Source: Rhodospirillaceae bacterium (lineage in GTDB: Bacteria; Pseudomonadota; Alphaproteobacteria; Rhodospirillales; Rhodospirillaceae). From it: 64,000 nucleotides of DNA. Below, in pieces: positions 17,532 through 26,708 of the stretch. The translations under genes and the position numbers were made by a program. The DNA lies in NCBI GenBank assembly GCA_002737725.1, contig NSIP01000004.1:1-64000 (forward strand), in the 5' to 3' direction. The notes under the pieces were generated by a model that did not search any database, was not told where the DNA came from, and saw only the letters and a program-made list of their open reading frames with translations. Numbering within the stretch: the first letter of the stretch is position 1; each line of letters opens with the position of its first letter.

Positions 17532-18785
17532 TCAAACGGTTGCCTTGGCAGGATAGCGCCCCAGCAACAGCAACAACGCCGAACTGCCAACAAAGCTGCC
17601 CGCCGAGAGCATCAAGATAATGTTGTATGAACCGGTTTCATCGAACGTAAAACCAAACAGCGGTGCACCAACACCCGCCGAGATTTTGAAGGTGGCGTAT
17701 AAGCAGGCATAAATAATGCCATAGCTTCGTTGCCCGAAGTATTGACTGACCAGGAACGACATCAGATCAAATTCTGCGCCAGCAGCAAGTCCGATAAGGA
17801 CGGCGGCCGTCAGTGCGATTGGCACGCTTCCTGCGCCACCCGTGGCCAAGATCAAACATGAGAAGACGGGCAGACTGAGGACAATAAACCCAACACCTGG
17901 TGCCCAGAAACGATCAATCAAGTATCCGGTTGCGATGCGTCCGACAATCACCGCTGCGCCGATCGCGCCTGCAATTTGCGCCGCGGTGGCCGGAGTATGC
18001 CCTTGATCAGTCAACATCGGGACAAGATGCGCGATGAGGCCCGCAATGCAAGCGCCGACGAAAAAGAAAATAAAATTCAATGCCCAAAACCGATAACCCT
18101 TCGTAACCTCTTTAAAACTCATCCCTTTATCTTCACGGCGAACAACATTGATTTCGGAAACATCTTTTTTGATATGCGCGCCCGTGCGGTCGTGGAGCCA
18201 AAAAAGCACAGCCGGCAGCGCCAGAAAGGCGGGCAGTGCGGCGAGCCCTACAAAGCCCGCGCGCCATCCCAGTTGGGAAATAATCCATGTGACATAAACC
18301 GGAATCACCATGGCGCTGATACCTGTCCCCGCGAGAGCCAGTCCGAGGGCGCGGCCACGGCCCACATCGAACCAATCGATCACCACGCGCGTCCAGGTGA
18401 TGGGCACCGTACCAACACCAAAAATCGCCGTCATGAAGGCGAGAAGGTAAAAACTCCACAGCGGGCCTGAGAACAATCCCAACGCCACGTAACCCAATGC
18501 TGTACCGATGACCGAGGCAATTGCAACTTTGCGCACGCCTTGGCGGTCGATGAGTAGACCTAAAATTGGCGCTGCGACCAAATTACCGATCGTCATCCAT
18601 GTGTAGATGCCCTGGACTTCCGCCCGCGACCAGCCATAAGCCTCGGTCAGCGGTTTAGTGAAGGTTCCAATGCTGTATATGGGGAGCGCTGATAAGCCGC
18701 AGGCCATGCCAATGGCTGCGACAACAATGATCGTCCAGCCACGTTTAAATTCGACAGCAAGAGTGCCCGATTGAGTGTCGCTCAT
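17532..18785 (-). CDS. MFS transporter (OxlT/monocarboxylate-type)
   Basis: This 417-aa protein has about twelve hydrophobic helices in two halves. After helix 2 the MFS loop signature appears as GLLIDRQGVRKV, and in the second half as GYLIDRFWAPG. A charged cytoplasmic loop (HDRTGAHIKKDVSEINVVRRED) separates the halves. The pattern of helix 1 (GMACGLSALPIYSIGTF) and TWTRVVIDWFDVGRGRALG resembles oxalate/formate and monocarboxylate transporters, so an organic-acid substrate is likely but not proven. No obvious operon partners. Confidence 0.85.
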   Translation of the reverse strand: MSDTQSGTLAVEFKRGWTIIVVAAIGMACGLSALPIYSIGTFTKPLTEAYGWSRAEVQGIYTWMTIGNLVAAPILGLLIDRQGVRKVAIASVIGTALGYVALGLFSGPLWSFYLLAFMTAIFGVGTVPITWTRVVIDWFDVGRGRALGLALAGTGISAMVIPVYVTWIISQLGWRAGFVGLAALPAFLALPAVLFWLHDRTGAHIKKDVSEINVVRREDKGMSFKEVTKGYRFWALNFIFFFVGACIAGLIAHLVPMLTDQGHTPATAAQIAGAIGAAVIVGRIATGYLIDRFWAPGVGFIVLSLPVFSCLILATGGAGSVPIALTAAVLIGLAAGAEFDLMSFLVSQYFGQRSYGIIYACLYATFKISAGVGAPLFGFTFDETGSYNIILMLSAGSFVGSSALLLLLGRYPAKATV

Positions 18786-18957
18786 TAAATGCCTTCCCCC
18801 ACTAAAGAGGCAGCATCATAGAGTTCGCTGCCAGATCATCAAGCGCCCGCGCCCGCCGCACAACGGGCCATTCATCATAATGTACCATGTGATGCTCAGC
18901 GAAGAAAGGCCACGCCCGGCTGCGGCACGACCTTTCAGATTGTGTTTGGAAGGGTGA

Positions 18958-19560
18958 CTATTTTTTCTTGGCTTCTATTTTCGTAGCATCCGATGCCACT
19001 AGCATGCGCACCATGCGATCAGGATAAGGTACCTTACCGTTGGCCGCAGGGTTGCCTTTGCGAATTTGATCGATGAATTCCATGCCGCTGACCACTTCAC
19101 CCCAATACGTGTACTGCCCGTTCAGGTGCGCGCTATCCGCCAGCACGATAAAGAACTGGCTGTCGGCTGAATTGATGTTTGACGCACGCGCCATGGAAAG
19201 TGCGCCGCGTGTATGCTGACCAGCATTGAACTCGGCTGGGATATTCGTGCCCGACCCGCCCGTGCCATCGCCTTTTGGGTCGCCGGTCTGCGCCATAAAG
19301 CCCTCGATGACGCGATGAAAAATCAAACCATCGTAAAAGCCCTGGCGGGTGAGTTCTTTGATCCGCGCGACGTGCTTGGGGGCCAAATCGGGGCGCATCT
19401 TGATGACGACGCGACCGTACTCAAGGTCGAGATAAAGCGTGTTTTCCATGTCGAGTTTTTCCTGGGGTTGGGCAGTGACGACGCCGCCCACAGCCGCTAG
19501 TGCAATCAAGGCCAGCATGCCAGTCTTGAGAACGCTAAAGAGACCACGAACAACTTTCAT
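18958..19560 (-). CDS. Secreted cyclophilin-type peptidyl-prolyl isomerase
   Basis: This 200-aa protein has a Sec signal (VLKTGMLALIALAAVGGVVTAQ) and a cyclophilin domain. The core segments are YDGLIFHRVIEGFMAQTGDP and ADSQFFIVLADSAHLNGQY, containing the catalytic Arg and the substrate-groove Phe/Gln residues. It assists proline isomerisation in periplasmic proteins. In many alphaproteobacteria a cyclophilin gene follows gyrA-coaD; here a hydrolase and a broken ybjQ lie in between. Confidence 0.92.
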   Translation of the reverse strand: MKVVRGLFSVLKTGMLALIALAAVGGVVTAQPQEKLDMENTLYLDLEYGRVVIKMRPDLAPKHVARIKELTRQGFYDGLIFHRVIEGFMAQTGDPKGDGTGGSGTNIPAEFNAGQHTRGALSMARASNINSADSQFFIVLADSAHLNGQYTYWGEVVSGMEFIDQIRKGNPAANGKVPYPDRMVRMLVASDATKIEAKKK

Positions 19561-19799
19561 AAGATCCGCTCCTGCGGGAAACTTGGGTTAATGAGATGAG
19601 GCTGTTCTAGCGGTTTGGCCGTGCGGGCTCAAGAGGATGCAAACCAAGCACTCATATTAATGCAATCCTGTCACTTTGTTGAGTTTGCTTTGAAATCAGC
19701 ACCAAAGGTTCCTAAGTAACGCTCAACTAGATTTGAGGCACCTCAAACTAGAAACAGGCACGGATAGGCACCCCCACCAAACTGTTCGAAGAGCGCGCC

Positions 19800-20122
19800 A
19801 TGATACTGACCACCACAAGTTCTATGGAAGGCAAACGCATTGTCTGCTACCTCGGGATCGTCAGTGGTGAGTCGATTATAGGGACCAACATTTTTAAGGA
19901 TCTCTTCGCAGGCGTGCGACATCGTGAGTGGAAGGTCGGCGGCTTACGAAGAGGAAATTGCTAAAGCGCGGGACCCGGCGTTGATAGAAATGCGAGCCCG
20001 CGCTAAGGCCGCCGGGGGGGGATGCCATTGTCGGCGTATATTTGGATGGGGAATCGATTGGCGGTGACTCGCGCACACTCTTAATTGTGAGCGTCAGTGG
20101 CACGGCCGTAAAGTTGGGGTAG
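19800..20122 (+). pseudogene. YbjQ-family (UPF0145) pseudogene with two frameshifts
   Basis: Three frames joined together give a recognisable YbjQ protein. The first is [20 protein letters not shown]...[11 protein letters not shown]. After a shift near 19920 comes [20 protein letters not shown]. After a second shift at a run of eight G (about 20014-20021) comes GDAIVGVYLDGESIGGDSRT to the TAG at 20122. The G8 run could be slippage in the cell or in sequencing, but the first frameshift is not in a homopolymer. It lies antisense between the cyclophilin and the hydrolase. Confidence 0.85.
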
Positions 20123-20130
20123 CGCTCGCC

Positions 20131-21042
20131 CTACTTTGAAACAGCGGCCGCAAATGCAGCCAACTCTTTGTTAAAACGCTCGGGGGCTTCATAAAATGGC
20201 GAATGTCCTGCGCCGTCGTAGATCGACATTTTTGCGCCGTTAATCGCCTTGCTGAGTTCCTCGGCCTGGGCTTGGGTGATCACGCCATCGACGCTGCCGC
20301 GCGTGATTACTGTCGGCACATTGATTTTTGGCAAGACTGCGCGGTTGTCGAGGTTGCGCCCCATTAGTGCGGTGCGAACGTAAGGCAGAAGCAGCAAATT
20401 GCCTGCGTAAGCCAAGTCTTGCCATGACGCGTTACCGGGTTGAGCCGTAAGAAAGCCGCCCCCTGCTTTAGCAGCTTTGATGTTCTCATAAATGCTTCCT
20501 GAAACTTGACGCGTGCGGTTATCGGCCATCGCTTTGGCAGCCTCAGCATTGGCAGGGGGCGCGAAGTTCGCCTCGAGCAAGCCAGCAGCCGAGCCCACCA
20601 GATTGATCCCACGAATGCGCGCGGTGCCATAGTGTTCGACCAGATTGGCCACAACAAAGCCGCCAAAAGACCACCCCACGACCACAGCCTTTTGAAGGCC
20701 AGTCGCATCCATGACAGCGACCACATCATCAGCCCAAATTTTAGAATTCTTGTAGTCTTCGGGCTTCCACGGCTTGCCTGAGTTGCCGTGCCCGCGCAGA
20801 TCGAAAGCCACCAAATGGAAATCACGCGTGAGCTCAACAGATTCTAGTTGCGCTTGGAAGCTATTCTGGCTTTGTCCAAAGCCGTGAATCAGAAGAATGC
20901 CAGGCTTGGTTTTGTCGCCCGCCTCAACGGTGTTGAGCGGTACACCACCCGCCCCTAGAACCATTTTGTAATCGAGGTCTTGCGTCATTCCCGAAAAGCT
21001 CATGCCAATAAAGAAGGTCGCCAAACAAAGTGTACGTGACAT
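20131..21042 (-). CDS. Secreted alpha/beta hydrolase
   Basis: This 303-aa protein has a signal peptide (MSRTLCLATFFIGMSFSGMTQ) and an alpha/beta hydrolase fold. It has the oxyanion segment LIHGFGQSQ, the strand-turn VAFDLRGHGNSGKP, the nucleophile elbow VGWSFGG, the acid region TRGSVDGVI and the catalytic His in GAGHSPFYE. It most resembles esterase/haloalkane-dehalogenase-type alpha/beta hydrolases. The gene follows coaD on the same strand with an 11-bp gap, so it may be read through from gyrA-coaD. Confidence 0.88.
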   Translation of the reverse strand: MSRTLCLATFFIGMSFSGMTQDLDYKMVLGAGGVPLNTVEAGDKTKPGILLIHGFGQSQNSFQAQLESVELTRDFHLVAFDLRGHGNSGKPWKPEDYKNSKIWADDVVAVMDATGLQKAVVVGWSFGGFVVANLVEHYGTARIRGINLVGSAAGLLEANFAPPANAEAAKAMADNRTRQVSGSIYENIKAAKAGGGFLTAQPGNASWQDLAYAGNLLLLPYVRTALMGRNLDNRAVLPKINVPTVITRGSVDGVITQAQAEELSKAINGAKMSIYDGAGHSPFYEAPERFNKELAAFAAAVSK

Positions 21043-21052
21043 GATGCAAACC

Positions 21053-21601
21053 TTACTTCTTAAACTTCGCCTTGATTTTTTTGTTCACGCCGCGCGGCAC
21101 GAAGGAGGAGACATCGCCGCCAAGTTTGGCGATTTCCTTCACAAACCGCGAGGCAATGAACTGATTGCGCTCGGAAGCCATCAGAAACATCGTCTCGACA
21201 TTGGAATTAAGGCGCGCGTTCATGCCTGCCATCTGAAATTCGTACTCAAAGTCCGACACGGCGCGCAGGCCACGAATAATGAATGTGCCCTTCATTTGCT
21301 GCACAAAATGCATCAGTAAATTATTAAATGGCACAACCTCAATCGGCACGTTCACTGGCAATTTGAGTTTTGAAATTTCGGCGCGGCACATATCAACGCG
21401 CTCTTTGGTTGTGAACATCGGGCCCTTGCCCATGTTCACCGCCACCGCGACGATCAGCTTATCGATCACCTTCACCGCACGGCCTATAATGTCGATATGG
21501 CCATTGGTAATGGGATCAAACGTGCCGGGATAAATACCAACGCGATAGAGGCCGTTGGCTGACGTGATCTTACTGATGGCTTTGTTGGCGCCTTTGGCCA
21601 T
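21053..21601 (-). CDS. coaD: Phosphopantetheine adenylyltransferase
   Basis: CoaD makes dephospho-CoA from 4'-phosphopantetheine and ATP, the penultimate step of CoA synthesis. The nucleotidyltransferase signature YPGTFDPITNGHIDI (T/HxGH type) and the VSSFVPRGV C-terminal segment are present, as is GLRAVSDFEYEFQMA. The 182-aa length includes a 19-residue N-terminal extension before VGIYPGTFD compared with typical members. A later start is possible, but no better ATG is seen. It lies 6 nt after the gyrA stop, a conserved alphaproteobacterial gene pair. Confidence 0.95.
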   Translation of the reverse strand: MAKGANKAISKITSANGLYRVGIYPGTFDPITNGHIDIIGRAVKVIDKLIVAVAVNMGKGPMFTTKERVDMCRAEISKLKLPVNVPIEVVPFNNLLMHFVQQMKGTFIIRGLRAVSDFEYEFQMAGMNARLNSNVETMFLMASERNQFIASRFVKEIAKLGGDVSSFVPRGVNKKIKAKFKK

Positions 21602-21606
21602 AGCGA

Positions 21607-24438
21607 CTAAGCCTCACCATCTGGCGCAGCATCCGCCTCGCCGTTTGGTTCGCTGGCCTGCCCATTGGCCTGCTCGCTGCTGTCATCGCCCGGCAAGTGT
21701 GCCACCGAGGTCACTTTTTCTTCTTCTCCAGTCGAGAACAGCGTCACGCCCTGCGTCGAGCGCCCAGCAATTCGAATGTCGGTAATGCCCATACGGATCA
21801 AGCGACCGGCATCGGTGATCATCATAATCTGGTCGGTGGCGCGCACCGGGAAGCTGGCCACAACCTCGCCATTGCGCTTGCTGGTGGCAATGGATGTGAT
21901 ACCCGAGCCGCCACGTCCACTGACGCGGTATTCATAGGCCGAGGTGCGCTTGCCAAAGCCGTTGAGTGTGGCTGTTAAAATGTATTCTTCCTGTGCGGCG
22001 AAGCGCTGAAATTCGTCGTCGGTTAGCACCCTAGATAAATCTGCGCTCTCGCCCGTATCGTCGTCCTTGCTAGGCACTTCTTCAAGGTCTTCGCCACCGC
22101 GCAGTTTTTTGGCCATGCGCAAGTAGGCATTGCGGCTGTCCGTGTCGAAATCCACGTGTTTGAGAATCGACATGGAAATCACTTCGTCGCCATCCGCCAG
22201 CTTGATGCCGCGCACGCCCACGGAATTGCGACCCGTGAACACGCGCACATCGGCGACCTGGAAGCGGATGCACTTGCCCTGCCGCGTATTCAGCAGCACG
22301 TCGTTGCCCTCGTCGCAGGTTCCTACACCAACCAGGCGATCTCCACCGTCGAGCTTCATGGCAATCTTGCCGTTGCGGTAGATACTTACGAAATCAGATA
22401 AATCATTACGCCGCACGGTGCCGGTGGTTGTGGCAAACATCACGTTAAGCTGGCACCAGGTGGTTTCGTCCTCGGGCAACGGCATAACGGTCGAGATCGT
22501 CTCGCCTTCTTTCAGCGGGAGCAAATTCACCATGGCTTTGCCACGGCTTTGCGGCGTACCCACCGGCAACTTATAGACCTTCAACTTGTAAACCATACCC
22601 GCTGTCGAGAAGAACAACACGGGCGTATGCGTGTTCACCACGTACAGCGATGTGACAAAATCCTCTTCCTTGGTGGCCATGCCCGCGCGGCCCTTGCCGC
22701 CGCGACGCTGCGCGCGATAAGTGGACAGCGGAACGCGTTTGATCCAGCCAGAATTGGTAACTGTCACCACCATGTCTTCGCGTTGGATCAGGTCTTCAAT
22801 GTCGGTTTCAAATTCCAAATCTTCAATCGTGGTGCGGCGGGGCGTTGCATACTCGGTTTTCATCGCCACCAATTCGTCGCGCATGATCGAGTACAGCTTT
22901 TCGCGCGAGCGCAGAATTTCGAGGAAGTTGACGATGGCCGCGCCGATCTCTTTCAGTTCCTCGTGAATTTTGTCGCGCTCTAGGCCCGTGAGGCGATGCA
23001 AGCGCAGATCCAAAATGGCTTTGGCTTGAATTTCTGAGAGCTTGTAGATGCCACCCACAACCTTACGGTCGGGCTCGTCGATCAGTTGAACCAAGGGTTC
23101 GACATCGTTGGCAGACCAATCACGCGCCATAAGTTGCTCACGTGCTGTATTGGGATCGGGCGCCTTGCGGATCAGCGCGATGACAGCATCAAGGTTGGTG
23201 ACCGCGATCGCCAAGCCCACCAACGTGTGGGCGCGGTTGCGCGCCTGACCCAGTTCGTACACCGTACGGCGACGAATGACCTCTTCGCGGAAGTTGATGA
23301 AGGCCACCAACATCTCGCGCAGCGTCATGAGCAGCGGTCGACCGGCGTTGATCGCCAGCATGTTGACGCCAAAGCTGGACTGCAGCGGCGTGAACTTAAA
23401 TAGTTGATTCAGTACAACTTCGGCCACCGCATCACGCTTGATTTCAACAACTACGCGCACACCGTGCCGATCAGACTCATCACGTAGTTCTGAGATGCCT
23501 TCGATTTTTTTGTCACGCACCAGCTCAGCGATCTTTTCGATCATCGAAGCTTTGTTCACTTGATAAGGAATCTCGGTGACAATGATGGCCTGGCGCTCTT
23601 TGGCCAGTTCCTCAATCTCGGTACGCCCGCGCATGACGACCGAGCCACGCCCGGTCATGTAGCCCGCGCGACAGCCTGCATGGCCCAGGATAATGCCTCC
23701 CGTTGGGAAGTCGGGGCCGGGCACAATGTCCATTAACTTTTCATTGGTCGTGGTCGGGTCGTCGATCAGCGCACAGCAGGCATCAATCACTTCGCCCAAA
23801 TTGTGTGGCGGGATGTTGGTGGCCATGCCGACTGCAATGCCGCCCGCGCCGTTAACCAGCAAGTTCGGAAAACGTGCTGGCAGAACTAGCGGCTCATGTT
23901 CGCTTTCGTCGTAGTTGGGCTGGAAGTCGACAGTGTCTTTGTCGATATCATCGATCAGCGAATGCGCGGGTTTTGCTAACCGCGATTCCGTATACCGCAT
24001 GGCTGCGGGTGGATCGCCGTCCATGGAGCCAAAGTTACCCTGCCCGTCGATCAACGGCAGACGCATCGAGAAATCTTGCGCCATGCGTACCATGGCATCG
24101 TAGATCGATTGGTCGCCGTGCGGATGGTATTTACCCATCACGTCGCCGACGATGCGCGCCGATTTACGGAACGGCTTGTTGTATTCGTAGCCGCTTTCTT
24201 TCATCGAATACAAAATGCGCCGATGCACGGGCTTCAAGCCGTCGCGCACATCAGGCAGAGCGCGGCTCACGATCACGCTCATGGCGTAATCAAGATAGCT
24301 GCGCTTCATTTCCGCTTCGATAGTGATGGGTAAAATATCGAAGTCCGACGGTCCTGCGGCTCCGGTGCCGGGCGGAACTACGGGCGGCAGTTTTTTACCG
24401 TTGCTATCGTCGGGTGATACATCGGCGGTGTCGGTCAA
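21607..24438 (-). CDS. gyrA: DNA gyrase subunit A
   Basis: The breakage-reunion subunit of the type II topoisomerase, 943 aa. The catalytic Tyr is residue 149 in AMRYTESRL. The quinolone-determining segment reads [17 protein letters not shown], so the residue equivalent to E. coli Ser83 is Gln110, while the Asp87 equivalent is kept. The GyrA box appears as [11 protein letters not shown]-terminal beta-pinwheel blades follow, with two insertions (an acidic [14 protein letters not shown] stretch and a DE-rich tail). The 27-residue N-terminal extension is Pro/Gly-rich. coaD follows immediately. Confidence 0.97.
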   Translation of the reverse strand: MTDTADVSPDDSNGKKLPPVVPPGTGAAGPSDFDILPITIEAEMKRSYLDYAMSVIVSRALPDVRDGLKPVHRRILYSMKESGYEYNKPFRKSARIVGDVMGKYHPHGDQSIYDAMVRMAQDFSMRLPLIDGQGNFGSMDGDPPAAMRYTESRLAKPAHSLIDDIDKDTVDFQPNYDESEHEPLVLPARFPNLLVNGAGGIAVGMATNIPPHNLGEVIDACCALIDDPTTTNEKLMDIVPGPDFPTGGIILGHAGCRAGYMTGRGSVVMRGRTEIEELAKERQAIIVTEIPYQVNKASMIEKIAELVRDKKIEGISELRDESDRHGVRVVVEIKRDAVAEVVLNQLFKFTPLQSSFGVNMLAINAGRPLLMTLREMLVAFINFREEVIRRRTVYELGQARNRAHTLVGLAIAVTNLDAVIALIRKAPDPNTAREQLMARDWSANDVEPLVQLIDEPDRKVVGGIYKLSEIQAKAILDLRLHRLTGLERDKIHEELKEIGAAIVNFLEILRSREKLYSIMRDELVAMKTEYATPRRTTIEDLEFETDIEDLIQREDMVVTVTNSGWIKRVPLSTYRAQRRGGKGRAGMATKEEDFVTSLYVVNTHTPVLFFSTAGMVYKLKVYKLPVGTPQSRGKAMVNLLPLKEGETISTVMPLPEDETTWCQLNVMFATTTGTVRRNDLSDFVSIYRNGKIAMKLDGGDRLVGVGTCDEGNDVLLNTRQGKCIRFQVADVRVFTGRNSVGVRGIKLADGDEVISMSILKHVDFDTDSRNAYLRMAKKLRGGEDLEEVPSKDDDTGESADLSRVLTDDEFQRFAAQEEYILTATLNGFGKRTSAYEYRVSGRGGSGITSIATSKRNGEVVASFPVRATDQIMMITDAGRLIRMGITDIRIAGRSTQGVTLFSTGEEEKVTSVAHLPGDDSSEQANGQASEPNGEADAAPDGEA

Positions 24439-24756
24439 CGGAACAAACCCTTAACTGGGGACAAAAAGGTGGCGACTTATTGCGCTGACAAAGTCCCGTT
24501 CTGGTCCCCCGGCGCAGAGTAGAAAGTGTATCAGATGACGCTTGCATGGAACACAAAGGATTGACTGGCGATGGCCCCTGCGATGTGAACCTTCATAAGC
24601 CCGTCCTGTGGAATTTTTACATATATAAATCAGTTACTTAAGTGAATTACTTGAAGCATTCTGGAATGCGTAATTGAGGATTGCACTCAACAGATAGCGG
24701 CCACAAATTGTAGTGTGCGTTGACTTTGACGGAATCGTTGAGAATCGGGTAAAAAA
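24439..24756. other. Intergenic region upstream of gyrA
   Basis: The 318 bp between gyrA and the end of ssb contain no convincing coding frame. It should hold the gyrA promoter. An AT-rich stretch (about 24612-24660, TTTTTACATATATAAATCAG and following) is the most promoter-like part, but no -35/-10 pair can be named with confidence. Confidence 0.4.
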
Positions 24757-25266
24757 TCAAAATGGAATATCGTCGTCCATGTCGTCGCTGCCTTTGCGAC
24801 TAGCGCCCTTATTGCCCCCGCCAGCGCCTGAATCCCAGCCGCCGCTGGCACCGCCACGGTCCATGACGGGTTCATCCATGCCCCCGCCTCCGCCGCCCAT
24901 ACCGCCGCCGCCACCGCCCTTGCCATCAAGCATGGTCAGTTCACCGCCAAAGCCTTGCAGCACCACTTCGGTGGAGTACTGGTCTTGACCTTCCTTATTT
25001 TGCCACTTGCGGGTTTGCAGCGAGCCCGAGACGTAAACCTTCGAACCCTTCTTCAGGTATTTCTCGGCTATATCGGCAAGACTTCCGAAAATCACGACGC
25101 GGTGCCATTCTGTCTTTTCTTTACGCTCGCCGGTGGATTTATCTTTCCAAGACTCTGAAGTGGCCAGCGACAAATTGGCAACCTTGTTGCCGTTCTGCAT
25201 GGTGCGCACCTCGGGGTCTTTGCCCAAGTTGCCAATGAGAATCACTTTATTGACGCTGCCAGCCAT
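24757..25266 (-). CDS. ssb: Single-stranded DNA-binding protein
   Basis: This 169-aa protein has an N-terminal OB fold ([20 protein letters not shown], ending around [10 protein letters not shown]), a flexible Gly-rich linker ([17 protein letters not shown]) and the conserved acidic tip DDDIPF, which docks partner proteins. The ATG at 25266 is preferred because AGGAG lies 8 nt upstream; a GTG three codons earlier falls inside that site. It coats ssDNA during replication and repair. Confidence 0.96.
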   Translation of the reverse strand: MAGSVNKVILIGNLGKDPEVRTMQNGNKVANLSLATSESWKDKSTGERKEKTEWHRVVIFGSLADIAEKYLKKGSKVYVSGSLQTRKWQNKEGQDQYSTEVVLQGFGGELTMLDGKGGGGGGMGGGGGGMDEPVMDRGGASGGWDSGAGGGNKGASRKGSDDMDDDIPF

Positions 25267-25362
25267 GTCTATCACTCCTGAAATGAGTGCTGAGCATAGC
25301 GGGAACGGCTACGGCAAATAAAGCGTCAAGTTATCCACAGATTAGTGACTGAAATGACCAGC

Positions 25363-25837
25363 TTAGAATCGGTACTTCGCGAGGATACTTAATTGCCGAT
25401 TATCAGGCATGGCCCTGCCCCGGTCTTGAAGAAGTTGTTATATTTGCTGTGGATATACGAGTAGGCCAGATTGAGATTGATCTCAGTCGTCGGGGCGTAG
25501 CCCAATTCAAACTCAGCGCCATAAACCCGCGCACCACTCGCGTTGACCGCGCGGGTTCCCAACGAACCATTGGATCGCACGATTTGGGTTGAGACTTGTT
25601 TGTTTGAGAAGTCTTGGCAGTAACCGTCGAGGTTGATTTTGCCGCGACCATCATCGAACGTTGATTTCTGGCCTATTGCATAGACCCACATGGACTCAGA
25701 CCAAAATCGGAACAACTCGGTGTCAAAGCCGCATAAAGATGCGCCAACGGTCGAGACGCCGCTGGGCTTACCGCCCTTGGCGACAAAGCCGAAAATTAAC
25801 GTATCCTCACTGAGCTTGTATTCAATGGTGAACTGAG
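25363..25837 (-). pseudogene. C-terminal remnant of a TonB-dependent receptor
   Basis: Frames read GPAQFTIEYKLSEDTLIFGF and GARVYGAEFELGYAPTTEIN, then LNLAYSYIHSKYNNFF, typical outer-membrane barrel strands. After a frameshift near 25405 the end is MPDNRQLSILAKYRF with terminal Phe. About 100 or more barrel residues normally found between the last two parts are missing, so there is also an internal deletion. The 5' side is cut exactly at the left inverted repeat of the IS3-type element, whose insertion removed the plug and the rest of the barrel. Confidence 0.82.
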
Positions 25838-26300
25838 CTGGTCCAGGTTGTTGGGACGGCTTGGCAGCTAAGTTAAGATATATCCCAGTTGCTGATTATG
25901 CTTCCATGTTTCCAATCATTGTGAAGCCTTTTTGTTGCTGTTGGGCCTGCCCGAAGCGGCGGGCGATCCCCTGGGGAGATGTGGTCAAGGCGCAAGCCTC
26001 CGGCCGGGGTCGCGCCGCCGAGAGCGGAGTGTGGCCGCTCGGTATTGTAGAATGCGATCCATGCGCCGATGACGCGCACAACTACAAATCCATCGACCGC
26101 TTGGCGCTTCCACGTACTCAACTGATTCTGATGAACTTGATGCCGCGCCGCGATCTCTTGCACCGTCTTGTCGCCCCGCGGGGCCTCCAGCGCTACCCGC
26201 GCCTTGAACTCCCCGTAAACCGTCTCCGCGTCCTCATAGCCAATCCTTCCGTTACACGAAGGAATAAACCTTAACACCCTGTCCCATTTTCTAGGACCAG
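25838..26300 (-). mobile_element. Internally deleted IS3-family element
   Basis: This 463-bp element is bounded by imperfect inverted repeats. The left end (25838-25860) starts CTGGTCC with TGGGAC inside; the right end read inwards from 26300 is CTGGTCC with TGGGAC at the same spacing. Inside are fused pieces of OrfA and OrfB. The right 89 bp (26212-26300) recur at 55678-55766 with six mismatches and no gaps. No convincing target-site duplication is seen. It cannot transpose on its own. Confidence 0.85.
25873..26277 (-). pseudogene. Fused OrfA-OrfB transposase remnant
   Basis: The frame contains the OrfA helix-turn-helix segment EFKARVALEAPRGDKTVQEI and HQVHQNQLSTWKRQAVDGF. At about 26085 it jumps directly to the extreme C-terminus of an IS3 integrase, WIAFYNTERPHSALGGATP. 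The catalytic DDE core is therefore deleted. The natural OrfA start MRTRRRFTG is also out of frame by one base relative to EFKARV, a second lesion. Confidence 0.82.
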
Positions 26301-26428
26301 ATCACGAATACGCCCAGACGGGGCAAGTGAAAGTGACAGAGGGTCAGGCGATCTTGTTGGAACGCGAATGCATCAAACGAGAAACTATCGAACATCGACG
26401 CTTGCTTCACCGCAAGCTCGCCGCTTAA
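26300..26428 (+). pseudogene. Coding-like fragment abutting the IS right end
   Basis: An open frame runs from the IS boundary through DHEYAQTGQVKVTEGQAILL and KRETIEHRRLLHRKLAA to a TAA at 26428. It has no start of its own and looks like the 3' end of a gene truncated by the IS. No family was recognised. The following 280 bp up to 26708 hold no convincing gene, only short frames; they should contain the promoter of the serine hydrolase. Confidence 0.3.
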
Positions 26429-26708
26429 GATCAATAAACTAGGTGAGGCCAACACTCCGCTAAATCACCCACCATCGGTCCCAAATGTTCTGACCAAATA
26501 CAAACAGCGATCCGATCAACATAAATAAAAGTTTGAGATAGGCCCCCATTCTTGGTCGCAGTACCCTTGATTCCATCCAGAATGAAGCTGGATGGAGTTC
26601 TCGGAAGGCACAACCCTCACCTCGCAGGCCTCCATCAAGAATGCGCGCCTACAGGCTAAGTGGAAGAGACGGGGTGAAACTTGGGGTTAAGCCAGGGAAA
26701 CGTATCAT

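Noticed and set aside
19725-19755. Inverted repeat CTAGATTTGAGG/CCTCAAACTAG upstream of the ybjQ remnant
   Set aside because: One arm has an extra base, there is no T-run and no clear regulatory context; too weak to list as a feature.
25230-25320. LexA box before ssb (GAAC in the leader)
   Set aside because: GAAC at the leader is followed at N7 by GCAA, not GAAC; half-site only.
26431-26613. 60-codon minus-strand frame between the IS and the serine hydrolase
   Set aside because: Low-complexity translation, no ribosome-binding site, no match to known patterns.
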